Source: Salinarimonas sp052380005
Lineage (GTDB): Bacteria > Pseudomonadota > Alphaproteobacteria > Rhizobiales > Beijerinckiaceae
Strand: one strand, 5' to 3'
Length of the DNA stretch: 64,000 nt
NCBI GenBank assembly: GCA_052380005.1
Contig: JBQTCJ010000009.1
Part shown: in pieces, positions 34,386 through 44,812 of the stretch
How the letters are laid out: each line of letters opens with the position of its first letter
How positions within the stretch are numbered: the first letter of the stretch is position 1
Made by a program: the position numbers and the translations under genes
The notes under the pieces: model-generated
What the model saw: only the letters and a program-made list of their open reading frames with translations
What the model was told of the DNA's origin: nothing
Databases searched by the model: none

Positions 34386-35194
34386 CTGTCTTCCCAGGCG
34401 GGCGGGCGCTTCTCGACGAAGGCGTTGATACCTTCTTCCGCGTCGCGCGCCATCATGTTCGTCGCCATCACCCGCGCCGCGTAGTCGTAGGCCTCGGCGA
34501 GGCCCATCTCCGCCTGCCGGTAGAAGGCCCGCTTGCCGGTGGCCACGGTGAGCGTCGAGCGCCCGGCGATCGAGCGGGCGAGGGCCTGCGCCGCCTCCAG
34601 CGCCCCGCCGGCGGGGACGACGCGGTTCACGAGGCCGAGCCGGTGCGCCTCGCGGGCGTCGACCGGCTCGCCGAGAAGCAGCATCTCCATCGCGTGCTTG
34701 GGCGCGAGGTTGCGCGAGAGCGCGACCATCGGCGTCGAGCAGAACAGCCCGATATGGACGCCGGGCGTGGCGAATCGCGCGCCTTCGCCGGCGACCGCGA
34801 GATCGCAGGTGGCGACCAGCTGGCAGCCGGCGGCTGTGGCGACGCCCTCCACCGCGGCGATCACCGGCTGGGGCAGCGCGACGATCGCCTGCATCATCGC
34901 CGAGCAGCGCCGCATCAGGTCCTCGAAATAGGCCCGGCCGCGGTCGGCATCGCCGCGGCGCGCCGTCATCTCCTTGAGGTCGTGCCCCGCGCAGAAGGCC
35001 GGCCCCTCCGCCGCGAGCACCACGCAGCGCACGGAGCGGTCGGCCGCGATCGCGTCGAGGCTCTCGTGCAGGAGGGCGATCGTGGCGTCCGACAAGGCGT
35101 TGCGTGAGCGCGGGCGGTCGAGGACGAGCGTGCAGACGCCGTCCACGTCGCTGCGGCGGACCGGGGGCGCGTCGCGGCCGGTATGGGCGTTCAT
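34382..35194 (-). CDS. Enoyl-CoA hydratase/isomerase family protein
   Basis: 270 aa. Crotonase fold: RPRSRNALSDATIALL, AEGPAFCAGHDLKEM (oxyanion-hole segment), VEGVATAAGCQLVATCDLAVA, FCSTPMVALSRNLAPKHAMEMLL and GLVNRVVPAGG. The two catalytic Glu positions of true hydratases are not both evident (Gly-Cys-Gln in place of Gly-Gly-Glu-rich), as in ECHDC3/EchA-type members, so substrate and reaction are open. Coupled to the CoA-binding protein gene. Confidence 0.88.
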   Translation of the reverse strand: MNAHTGRDAPPVRRSDVDGVCTLVLDRPRSRNALSDATIALLHESLDAIAADRSVRCVVLAAEGPAFCAGHDLKEMTARRGDADRGRAYFEDLMRRCSAMMQAIVALPQPVIAAVEGVATAAGCQLVATCDLAVAGEGARFATPGVHIGLFCSTPMVALSRNLAPKHAMEMLLLGEPVDAREAHRLGLVNRVVPAGGALEAAQALARSIAGRSTLTVATGKRAFYRQAEMGLAEAYDYAARVMATNMMARDAEEGINAFVEKRPPAWEDR

Positions 35195-35308
35195 GCTCTC
35201 CTCCGCGGCGTATGGTGGGACTGCGCCCGCGCTTGATCTCGCCCGGCGCACGGGCTTGGATGGGTCGAGCGGGCGCGAGACCCGTCGTGTGCGAGGGGAG
35301 AGTGCCCG

Positions 35309-35764
35309 ATGAGCGAGCCTCCGGCAATGCGCGAGGGCGCGACCCGGCCGGTGATGAGCGCGCCCGAGGTCGAGGCCTTCCTCGAGCGCGAGTTCCCGGA
35401 GATCTATCTCGACGGCCGCATCTGGCACGTGGAGGCGGTGGGGCCGCTCACGGCGCGGATGCGGCTCGACTTCCACCCGCGCCACGTCCGCCCGGGCGGC
35501 ACGCTGTCGGGCCCGTCGATGATGACCCTCGCCGACCTCGCGCTCTACGTGGCGGTCCTCGCCAACGTCGGCCCGGTCGCGCTGGCCGTGACGACGAGCC
35601 TCTCCTTCAACTTCCTGCGCAAGCCGCCCCAGGCGGCGCTCGTCGCCGACACCCGGCTGCTCAAGCTCGGCCGTCGGCTCGCGGTCGGCGAGGTGACGAT
35701 CCGCTCGGACGGCGCGGGCGAGCCCGTGTGCCACGCCACGGGAACGTACGCGCTGCCGGGCTGA
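35309..35764 (+). CDS. PaaI-type acyl-CoA thioesterase (hotdog fold)
   Basis: 151 aa. Hotdog domain with RMRLDFHPRHVRPGGTLSGP, MMTLADLALYVAVLANVG (long hotdog helix), SLSFNFLRKPP, and LLKLGRRLAVGEVTI. PaaI-like proteins hydrolyse acyl- or phenylacetyl-CoA thioesters. Divergent from the enoyl-CoA hydratase operon across 114 bp, fitting a shared acyl-CoA theme. Confidence 0.82.
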   Translation: MSEPPAMREGATRPVMSAPEVEAFLEREFPEIYLDGRIWHVEAVGPLTARMRLDFHPRHVRPGGTLSGPSMMTLADLALYVAVLANVGPVALAVTTSLSFNFLRKPPQAALVADTRLLKLGRRLAVGEVTIRSDGAGEPVCHATGTYALPG

Positions 35765-35788
35765 GGCGGGCGCCGTCGCGGAGGGACC

Positions 35789-36439
35789 TCAGGCGAGGAG
35801 GTCGCCCGTCCGGCAGATCACGACGCCAGCGCGCTCCAGGTCGGAGAGCGCCGCGGCGAGGGATCCGTCCTTGTCGATGGCGCGGCAGGCGTCGAGCACG
35901 ACCACGGTCTCGAAGCCCTCGGCACGCGCGTCGAGCGCGGTCCAGGCGACGCAGAAGTCGGTGGCGAGCCCCGCGCAGAAGACGCGCTTCAGGCCGCGCT
36001 CGCGCAGGTAGCCGGCGAGGCCGGTGTGGGTGTGCCGGTCGGCCTCGCGGAACGCGGAGTAGGAATCCACGTCCCGGTGGAAGCCCTTGCGGATGACGAG
36101 CTCGGCGGCGCTGGCGCACTCGAGCGCGCGCGAGATTTCCGCGCCGCGGGAGCCCTGGACGCAATGGTCCGGCCACAGGACCTGCGGCCCCCAGGGCATC
36201 TCGATCGTCTCGAAGGGTGCCCGGCCGGGATGGCTCGAGGCGAAGGAGGCGTGGTGGGGCGGGTGCCAGTCCTGCGTCAGCACGAGATGGCCGCGATGGC
36301 TGGCGAAGCGCCGCGCGAGCGCGTCGATCGGGGCGATCACGGCGTCGCCGTCGCTCACCGCCAGCGCCCCGCCGGGCAGGAAGTCGTACTGCACGTCGAT
36401 CGCGAGGAGGACGTCCTCCTCGCAGAGCGTCAGGTCCAT
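35789..36439 (-). CDS. pncA: Nicotinamidase PncA
   Basis: 216 aa. Converts nicotinamide to nicotinate for NAD salvage. The catalytic triad is visible as Asp15 (AIDVQYDFLPGGAL), Lys118 (VIRKGFHRDVDSYSAF) and Cys163 (GLATDFCVAWTA); metal ligands are Asp57, His59 and His63 (LTQDWHPPHHASF). It lies 87 bp behind the BMP-type binding protein gene on the same strand and may be co-transcribed with that transporter operon. Confidence 0.93.
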   Translation of the reverse strand: MDLTLCEEDVLLAIDVQYDFLPGGALAVSDGDAVIAPIDALARRFASHRGHLVLTQDWHPPHHASFASSHPGRAPFETIEMPWGPQVLWPDHCVQGSRGAEISRALECASAAELVIRKGFHRDVDSYSAFREADRHTHTGLAGYLRERGLKRVFCAGLATDFCVAWTALDARAEGFETVVVLDACRAIDKDGSLAAALSDLERAGVVICRTGDLLA

Positions 36440-36526
36440 CGGGCGCTCCCTCGGCGTCTTCGTTCTGCGAGGAAGCGCGCGCGGCGCCGGGCGCCGCGCG
36501 CGCGGGTGCCGGTCGCGTGCGGCGCG

Positions 36527-37600
36527 TCAGTTAGGCAGCTGGGCGTCGATGCCCTGGACGTAGAAGTTCATGCCGAGGATCTGCCCGTCGGAGAGAACGC
36601 CGTCGCCCTCGCACGGCACCTCCGTGCCGTCCTGCGCCATGACGGGGCAGGTGAAGGGATGCAGCTCACCGGAGGCGATGGCGGCTTCGGTGGCCTCGGC
36701 CATGGCCTTCACGTCGTCCGGCATGTTCTTGTACTCGGACATCTCAACCATGCCGGAATCGATGCCGCCCCAGACGTCCTGCGACGCCCAGGTGCCGTCG
36801 AGCACGGCCTGGACTCGCTCGACATAGTAGTCGTTCCAGTTGTCGACGATGGCGGTGAGCTGCGCCTCGGGCGCGAAGCGCTCCATGTCCGAGGCCTGGC
36901 CGAAGCCGAGCGCGCCGCGGTCCGCGGCCGCCTGGAGCGGGGCGGGGCTGTCGGTGTGCTGGGTGATCACGTCGACGCCCTGGTCGAGCAGCGCGGTGGC
37001 GGCGTCCGCCTCGCGGGCGGGGTCGTACCAGGAATTCACCCACACGACCCGCAGCTCGATGTCCGGGTTGATGGACTGCGCGCCGAGCATGAACGCGTTG
37101 ATGCCGGCGATGACTTCCGGGATCGGGAAGGCGCCGACGTAGCCGATGACGCCGCTCTCGGACATCCGTGCCGCGATCTGGCCGATGATGTAGCGGCCCT
37201 CGTGGAACTTCGCCGCGTAGGTGGCGAGGTTGTCGGCGCGCTTGTAGCCCGTCGCGTGCTCGAACTTCACGTCCGGATAGCGCTGCGCCACCGCGAGCGT
37301 CGGCTCCATGAAGCCGAAGGAGGTCGTGAAGATGATGTCGTGGCCGGTGCGGGCGAGCTGCTCGATGGCGCGCTCGGCGTCGGACTCCGGCACGCTCTCG
37401 ACGAAGGTCGTCTCGACGCGGTCGCCGAAGGCGGCCTCGACGGCCTGGCGGCCCTGGTCGTGCTGGTAGGACCAGCCGTGGTCGCCCACCGGGCCGACGT
37501 AGATGAAGCCGACCCTGGCGGTGTCCTGCTGCGCGACGGCAGCCGTCGCACCGATTGCGAGCGCCGCGACGGCGGCGATCAGCGAAGTCCCTGTCCTCAT
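36527..37600 (-). CDS. BMP-family ABC transporter substrate-binding protein
   Basis: 357 aa. Periplasmic binding protein of the BmpA/PnrA family, which binds purine nucleosides. Signal peptide MRTGTSLIAAVAALAIGATA, cleavage near AVA-QQ, no lipobox. RVGFIYVGPVGDHGWSYQHDQGR is the family's ligand-binding N-terminus; TTSFGFMEPTLAVAQRYPDV and QHTDSPAPLQAA follow. It ends the gene set of two permeases and one double ATPase upstream. Nucleoside or other oxopurine import is inferred. Confidence 0.9.
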   Translation of the reverse strand: MRTGTSLIAAVAALAIGATAAVAQQDTARVGFIYVGPVGDHGWSYQHDQGRQAVEAAFGDRVETTFVESVPESDAERAIEQLARTGHDIIFTTSFGFMEPTLAVAQRYPDVKFEHATGYKRADNLATYAAKFHEGRYIIGQIAARMSESGVIGYVGAFPIPEVIAGINAFMLGAQSINPDIELRVVWVNSWYDPAREADAATALLDQGVDVITQHTDSPAPLQAAADRGALGFGQASDMERFAPEAQLTAIVDNWNDYYVERVQAVLDGTWASQDVWGGIDSGMVEMSEYKNMPDDVKAMAEATEAAIASGELHPFTCPVMAQDGTEVPCEGDGVLSDGQILGMNFYVQGIDAQLPN

Positions 37601-37637
37601 GACGACCTCTTGTTCTGGGGGTAACCGACTTTGGCAC

Positions 37638-38378
37638 TCATCCCGCGACCGTGCAACGGCGGCGCGCCGCCTCGGCGAGCGCGGCGTTGCCGGGGGCGGG
37701 AGACCCGTCCGGCAGGACGAGCACGTCCTCGAGCCCGATGCGAAGATCGTGCCCGGCGCGCAGTGCGACGGGCAGGAGCGGCCAGAAGCCGGTGTCGAGC
37801 CCGTGCGAGAGGATCGGCCCCGACCAGCCGCCCTCGTCGAGCTCGGCGACCACGCCCTCGAAGGCGCCGAGCGCCGCGTCCGTGCCCTGCTCGGTGATCT
37901 CGACGAGCACGCGCAGCACCCGGTGCGCCCACGGTTCGTGCAGGAAGCGCGCGACGTCGCCGCGCGACCACAGGCCGGCCTCGATGCCGATGCCCATTTC
38001 CTGGGCGAGTGCCGCGACTTCGGGCGCGTCGTCCTCGGAAAGGTTGATCGAGACGTAGTCCGGCAGCACCCGCCAGCCCCGCATCGCCGAGATCCGCTCG
38101 GCGCCGCCGGGCGCGATCCAGGCGCCGGTGGAGACGCCGACGGGGATGCCGGGGCAGGCGGCGCGGATCGCGACGAGCGCCGCGGCGACGGCCTCGCCCT
38201 CCAGCGTCTCGGCGCCCGCGGCGTCGCGCGGATGCACGTGCAGCGCACCGACCCCCGCCGCGACGACCGCCGCCGCATCGGCGGCGAGGTCCTCCGGCGT
38301 CAGCGGGATCGCGGGGTGCTCGGCGCGGCTGCGGGCGCCGTTGAGGGCGGCTTGGATCAGCGGCGTGCGCAAGAGCAT
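37638..38378 (-). CDS. Beta-keto acid cleavage enzyme (BKACE/Kce family)
   Basis: 246 aa. BKACE enzymes condense a beta-keto acid with acetyl-CoA and split it; 3-keto-5-aminohexanoate is the best known substrate. TIM-barrel signatures: IQAALNGARSRAEHPAIPLT, GALHVHPRDAAGAETL (zinc His pair), and VLVEITEQG, GLEDVLVLPDGSPA. It is about 30-50 residues shorter than typical members, so it may be a divergent subgroup. Position between permease and binding-protein genes suggests it works on something brought in by, or made from, the imported compound. Confidence 0.82.
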   Translation of the reverse strand: MLLRTPLIQAALNGARSRAEHPAIPLTPEDLAADAAAVVAAGVGALHVHPRDAAGAETLEGEAVAAALVAIRAACPGIPVGVSTGAWIAPGGAERISAMRGWRVLPDYVSINLSEDDAPEVAALAQEMGIGIEAGLWSRGDVARFLHEPWAHRVLRVLVEITEQGTDAALGAFEGVVAELDEGGWSGPILSHGLDTGFWPLLPVALRAGHDLRIGLEDVLVLPDGSPAPGNAALAEAARRRCTVAG

Positions 38379-38393
38379 GAGACGTCCCGTCCC

Positions 38394-39311
38394 CTACCGA
38401 TCCGGCACGAACGGCGTCCCCAGGGACCCCGGCGCCCCCACGGCCCTCCCGCGGCGGATCGACAGCAGCACCAGCGCGAGGATCGTCGCGATGTAGGGCG
38501 CGGCGGCGAGGAGCTGGGAGGGGAGGGCGACCTGGGCGGCCTGGGCGTGGAGCTGGAGCACCGTCGCCGTGCCGAAGACGAGCGCGCCGACGAGCGCCCA
38601 TGTCGGCCGCCACGCGGCGAAGACGACGAGGGCCACCGCGATCCAGCCGCGCCCCGCGGTCATGTTCGGCGACCAGAAGCGGGTGTAGACGAGCGACAGG
38701 TAGGCGCCCGCCAGCCCGGCGCACAGCCCGCCGAAGATCACCGCCCAGACGCGCGTCTTCAGGACCGGCAGGCCGAGCGCGTGGGCGGAGACGTGGTTCT
38801 CGCCGATCGAGCGCAGGCGCAGGCCGGTGCGCGTGCGCGCCAGGAAGAAGGCGACGCCGGCGACGAGGCCGAAGGCGACGTAGACGAGCGGGTCCTGCGA
38901 GAACAGCGCGTGGCCGACGAGCGGGATCTCGGACAGGAAGGGAATCGGCCATTCCTCGACGCGCGGGCGCGTCTGCCCGACGAAGGGCGCGCCGATCAGG
39001 CCGGACAGGCCGAGCCCGAAGATCGTCAGCGCGAGCCCGGCGCCGACCTGGTTCGCCGCGAAGCCGAGCACCGCCAGCGCGAAGAGGGCGGCCATCAGCC
39101 CGCCCGCCAGCATGCCCATGGCGATGCCGGCGAGCGTCGAATCGAAGGTGAAGGCGGCGGCGAAGGCGCACACCGCGCCCATCGCCATCATGCCCTCGAC
39201 GCCGAGGTTGAGCACGCCCGCGCGCTCCGCCACGAGCTCGCCGATGGCGGCGATCAGGAGCGGCGTCGATGCGGCGACGATGGTGAAGAGGATGGCCTCG
39301 AACGTCGTCAT
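38394..39311 (-). CDS. ABC transporter permease (nucleoside/BMP type), second subunit
   Basis: 305 aa, about nine helices. BPD_transp_2 family: ERAGVLNLGVEGMMAMGAVCAF and later IGENHVSAHALGLPVLKTR (coupling helix), typical of NupQ/YufQ-type permeases. ATG 39311 overlaps the upstream permease stop (4 bp). Confidence 0.9.
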   Translation of the reverse strand: MTTFEAILFTIVAASTPLLIAAIGELVAERAGVLNLGVEGMMAMGAVCAFAAAFTFDSTLAGIAMGMLAGGLMAALFALAVLGFAANQVGAGLALTIFGLGLSGLIGAPFVGQTRPRVEEWPIPFLSEIPLVGHALFSQDPLVYVAFGLVAGVAFFLARTRTGLRLRSIGENHVSAHALGLPVLKTRVWAVIFGGLCAGLAGAYLSLVYTRFWSPNMTAGRGWIAVALVVFAAWRPTWALVGALVFGTATVLQLHAQAAQVALPSQLLAAAPYIATILALVLLSIRRGRAVGAPGSLGTPFVPDR

Positions 39312-40386
39312 GCGCGCGCCCCCGCCTGTCTCACGAGCCTCGGCCGATAGCTCACCAGCGCATCCGCCGTGAGCACGCACAGGAGGACGAGGCCCTGGAA
39401 GGCGACCGTGAGGTCGAAGGGCAGGCGCAGCAGGATCTGCGCGTTCTCGCCGCCGATGAAGGTGAGCGCCAGCACCAGCCCCGCGGCGAGGATGCCCCAG
39501 GGGTTCAGCCGTCCGAGGAACGCCACCGTGATCGCCGTGAAGCCGTAGCCGGGCGAGATGTCCGGCAGCACGCGCCCGATCTGGCCCGACACCTCGGCTA
39601 TCCCGGCGAGCCCGGCGAGCCCTCCCGAGATCAGGAAGACGATCAGCGTCGTGCGCCTCGCGTCGAAGCCCGCGAAGCGCGCGGCGCGCGGCGCGTCGCC
39701 GGTGAGCTTGAGGCGGTAGCCGAAGAGCGTGCGGCCGAGCACGACGGCGGTGATCACGACCGCGATCACCGCGAAGACGACGCCGACGTGCACCCGGTCG
39801 AGGCCCGGGATCTCGGGCAGGCGCGCCGCGCTCTCGAACACGACCGATTGCGGGAAGTTGAAGCCGCCGGGGTCGCGCCAGGGGCCGCGGGCGAGCCAGT
39901 CGAGGAACAGCTCGGCGACGTAGACGAGGAAGAGCGAGGTGAGGATCTCGCTCACGCCGAAGCGCACCTTCAGGAAGGCGGGAACCGCTCCCCAGGCTGC
40001 GCCGCCGACGATGCCGGCGAGCATCATCGCGGGCAGGAGCCAGGGGCCGGGATCGCTGCCGTGGGTGGCGAGCGCCAGCGCCGAGCCGGCGATGCCGCCC
40101 ATCACGAATTGCCCCTCCGCGCCGATGTTCCAGAGGCCCGCGCGGAAGCAGTAGGACAGGCCGATGGCGATCAGGATCAGCGGCGTCGCCTTCACCAGCA
40201 TGGCGCGCAGCGACCAGGGGTCGCCGAGCGGCTGGAGGATGTAGACCTCGAAGGCCGAGACCGGCGACTTGCCCATCAGCGCCACGACGAGCCCGGCGAT
40301 CAGGAAGGCGACGACGAGCGCGGCCAGCGGCGCCAGCGCGCGGGCCACCGGCGACGGATCGGAGCGGGGGATCAGCTCGATGCGCA

Positions 40387-40387
<1 letters not shown>
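39308..40387 (-). CDS. ABC transporter permease (nucleoside/BMP type), first subunit
   Basis: 359 aa. BPD_transp_2 permease, NupP/YufP-like: FRAGLWNIGAEGQFVMGGIAG, SEILTSLFLVYVAELFLDWL, GYRLKLTGDAPRAARFAGFD (coupling region), GYGFTAITVAFLGRLNPWG. Starts in a 1-bp overlap with the ATPase gene (TGATG). Confidence 0.9.
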
Positions 40388-41979
<1,592 letters not shown>

Positions 41980-41992
41980 GGTCGTGGCGATC

Positions 41993-42964
41993 TCAGGGCG
42001 TGAGGACGGTGGCGCCGGTGGTCTTGCGCCCTTCGAGCGCGCGATGCACGTCGCCGACGTCGGCGAGCGCCGCGCGGGCGTGGACCGGGATCTCGACGGC
42101 GCCGCTCGCGACGACGTCGAACAGGTCCTGCGCGGTCGCGACGAGGTCGTCGCGCGCGGCGACGTAGGTGAACAGCGTCGGCCGCGTGGCGAAGAGCGAG
42201 CCCTTCTGGGCGAGGAGCCCTATGTCGAAGGCCTCGATCTTGCCCGACGCCGAGCCGTAGCTCGCGAACATCCCGAGCGGGGCGAGGCAGTCGAGCGAGC
42301 CGGGGAAGGTCGCCTTGCCGACGCCGTCGTAGACGACCTGGCACTTGGCGCCCTTCGTGATCTCCGCGACGCGCTCGGGGAAGCTCTCCTTGGAATAGTC
42401 GATGACGTGGTCGCAGCCCTTGGCGCGGGCGAGCTCGCCCTTCTCGGCCGAGCCGACCGTGCCGATCACGGTGGCGCCGAGGTGCTTGGCCCATTGCACC
42501 AGGATGAGCCCGACGCCGCCGGCGGCGGCGTGCACGAGCACGGTGTCCCCCGCCTTCACGCGATAGGTGCGCCGCAGCAGGTATTGCGCCGTCATGCCCT
42601 TGAGCATCATCGCGGCGGCCTGCTCGTCCGTGATCGCGTCCGGCACCCTCACGAGCCGGTCGGCGTCGATCAGCCGTGCCTGCGCATAGGCGCCGAGCCC
42701 CGCCGCGTAGGCGACGCGGTCGCCGGGGGCGAGGTCGCTCACCCCCTCTCCGACGGCCTCGACCACGCCCGCGCCCTCGTTGCCGGGCGTGAAGGGCAGG
42801 GGAGCCGGGTAGGCGCCGGTGCGGAAGTAGACGTCGATGAAGTTGACGCCGATCGCCGTGTGCCGCACGCGCACCTGGCCCGGCCCGGGGGCGCCGATCT
42901 CGACGTCCTCGAGCGCCATCACCTCCGGCCCGCCCACGGCATGAATCCGAATCGCCTTCGTCAT
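41993..42964 (-). CDS. NADPH:quinone oxidoreductase (QOR family)
   Basis: 323 aa. Zinc-free MDR reductase: AIRIHAVGGPEVM at the start, GVNFIDVYFRTGAYP (quinone/ligand region), PGNEGAGVVEAVGEGV and the NADPH motif HAAAGGVGLILVQWAKHLGA. Reduces quinones or enones in the cytoplasm. ATG 42964 is preferred to a GTG at 42970 on SD spacing (AGGAG nine bases before ATG). It heads the importer operon by position, 13 bp before the ATPase gene. Confidence 0.9.
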   Translation of the reverse strand: MTKAIRIHAVGGPEVMALEDVEIGAPGPGQVRVRHTAIGVNFIDVYFRTGAYPAPLPFTPGNEGAGVVEAVGEGVSDLAPGDRVAYAAGLGAYAQARLIDADRLVRVPDAITDEQAAAMMLKGMTAQYLLRRTYRVKAGDTVLVHAAAGGVGLILVQWAKHLGATVIGTVGSAEKGELARAKGCDHVIDYSKESFPERVAEITKGAKCQVVYDGVGKATFPGSLDCLAPLGMFASYGSASGKIEAFDIGLLAQKGSLFATRPTLFTYVAARDDLVATAQDLFDVVASGAVEIPVHARAALADVGDVHRALEGRKTTGATVLTP

Positions 42965-43105
42965 CGACACGATCTCCTCGTTCCTCCGCGATCATAGGGA
43001 GGGGGCGGGCTGCGCGGCAATGCCGAAGCGGACGGGCCGCACGACGCACCTGCGAAAGACGCAGCTGTCGTGCCATGATGCCTGCGAGAAGGGGGAGCTC
43101 GGCCG

Positions 43106-44812
43106 ATGCGCATGATCGAGCCTCGGGGCGCCGCTGAGGCGTCCTGGCCGCGGGACTTCACGCCCAAGCTCGTGACCGTGCTGCGCGAGGGCTACGGGCG
43201 TGCGGCGCTCGGGCGAGACGCGCTCGCCGGGCTCACGGTCGCGATCGTGGCCCTGCCGCTCTCGATGGCGATCGCCATCGCGTCCGGCGCGAGCCCCGAG
43301 AGCGGGCTGTACGCCGCCATCGTGGGCGGCGCGATCGTCTCGGCGCTCGGCGGCTCGCGCTACCAGATCGGCGGACCGGCGGGCGCCTTCATCGTCCTCG
43401 TCGCGGCCATCATCGCGCGCCACGGCTACGACGGGTTCCTGCTGGCGACGATGATCGCGGGCGTGATCCTCGTCGCCCTCGGCGCACTCAGGCTCGGCAC
43501 CTACATCCGCTACATCCCCCATCCCGTGATCGTCGGCTTCACGGCCGGGATCGCGGCGATCATCTTCGTGAGCCAGCTCGAGGACCTGCTGGGCATCACC
43601 CTCGCGGGGCCGGCGCCCGGACCGGTGCTCGACAAGCTCGCCGTCCTCGCGGAGGCGGCGGGGAGCGCGAGCCCTCTCGCGATCGCGCTCTCGGCGGCCA
43701 CGATCGCGGTCATCCTCGGCGTCAAGCGGCTGCGGCCCACCGCGCCCGGCATGCTGATCGCGGTGGCGCTCGCGGCGGCGGCGACGGCTGCGCTCGACCT
43801 GCCGGTCGAGACGATCGGCACGCGCTTCGGGGGCATCCCGAGCGGCCTGCCGGCGCCGGCACTGCCGGCGGTGTCCTGGGAGCGGGTGATCGAGGTCCTG
43901 CCGGACGCCTTCGCCATCGCGCTGCTCGGCGGCATCGAATCGTTGCTCTCGGCGGTGGTGGCCGACGGCATGAGCGGCCGGCGGCACCGCTCGAACATGG
44001 AGCTCGTAGCGCAGGGCGCGGCCAACATCGGCTCGGCGCTGTTCGGCGGCCTGTGCGTCACGGGCACGATCGCGCGGACGGCGACGAACGTGCGCTCGGG
44101 CGCGGTGGGGCCGGTGGCCGGCATCCTGCACGCCGGCTTCCTGCTCGGCTTCATGGTGGTCGCCGCGCCGCTCGCTTCCTACGTGCCCCTCGCCGCCCTC
44201 GCGGGGGTGCTCGTTCTCGTCGCCTGGAACATGGCCGAGAAGCACGAGTTCGCGGCCATCCTGCGCCGCTCGCGCTCCGAGGCCGTGGTGCTGCTCGCGA
44301 CCTTCCTCGTCGTGGTGTTCCGGGATCTCACCGAGGGCATCCTCGTCGGCGTCGTGCTCGGCGCCTTCGTGTTCATGCACCGCATGGCGACGATGGTGGG
44401 CGTCGAGGGCGAGACGGGTGATGCCCCCGACGTCCCGCCCGACGAGAGCGAGACCGCGAGCGGGCGCGACGTGATGGTCTACCGCTTCACGGGACCGCTC
44501 TTCTTCGCCGCGTCCTCGACGGTCGCCGCCGCGCTCGAGCGGATCGGGCGGGTGCCGCCGGCCGTGGTGCTCGACCTCTCCGCGGTTCCGCTCGTCGATT
44601 CGTCCGCGGCGCACGAGCTCGCGAGCTTCGTCTCGCGGGTGCGCGGGCGTGGCGCGCTCGTGATCGTCGCCGGCGCGCGCCCGGAGCTGCGCCGCTTCCT
44701 CGCCCGCGTCGGGCTCAAGCCGCCGGTGGTGCGCTACGCCGCGAGCGTCGCCGCCGCGCGGGCGGACGCCGAGCGCGCGCTCAGGTCCTCCCCGAGCGAC
44801 CGCCCCGGTTGA
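43106..44812 (+). CDS. SulP-family anion transporter with STAS domain
   Basis: 568 aa. Membrane part of about 12-14 helices: DALAGLTVAIVALPLSMAIAIASG, YQIGGPAGAFIVLVAAI (anion-binding loop), YIPHPVIVGFTAGIAAIIF. A cytoplasmic STAS domain follows (about 455-550) with FTGPLFFAAS and LDLSAVPLVDSSAAHEL. Substrate may be sulfate, bicarbonate or a dicarboxylate. Its last 32 bases overlap the end of the convergent AbrB-type gene. Confidence 0.9.
   Translation: MRMIEPRGAAEASWPRDFTPKLVTVLREGYGRAALGRDALAGLTVAIVALPLSMAIAIASGASPESGLYAAIVGGAIVSALGGSRYQIGGPAGAFIVLVAAIIARHGYDGFLLATMIAGVILVALGALRLGTYIRYIPHPVIVGFTAGIAAIIFVSQLEDLLGITLAGPAPGPVLDKLAVLAEAAGSASPLAIALSAATIAVILGVKRLRPTAPGMLIAVALAAAATAALDLPVETIGTRFGGIPSGLPAPALPAVSWERVIEVLPDAFAIALLGGIESLLSAVVADGMSGRRHRSNMELVAQGAANIGSALFGGLCVTGTIARTATNVRSGAVGPVAGILHAGFLLGFMVVAAPLASYVPLAALAGVLVLVAWNMAEKHEFAAILRRSRSEAVVLLATFLVVVFRDLTEGILVGVVLGAFVFMHRMATMVGVEGETGDAPDVPPDESETASGRDVMVYRFTGPLFFAASSTVAAALERIGRVPPAVVLDLSAVPLVDSSAAHELASFVSRVRGRGALVIVAGARPELRRFLARVGLKPPVVRYAASVAAARADAERALRSSPSDRPG

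Noticed and set aside
35762..35792. CTGAGG...CCTCAG inverted repeat between the thioesterase and pncA genes as terminator
   Set aside because: Short stem, long loop, explained by the two opposed TGA stop contexts.
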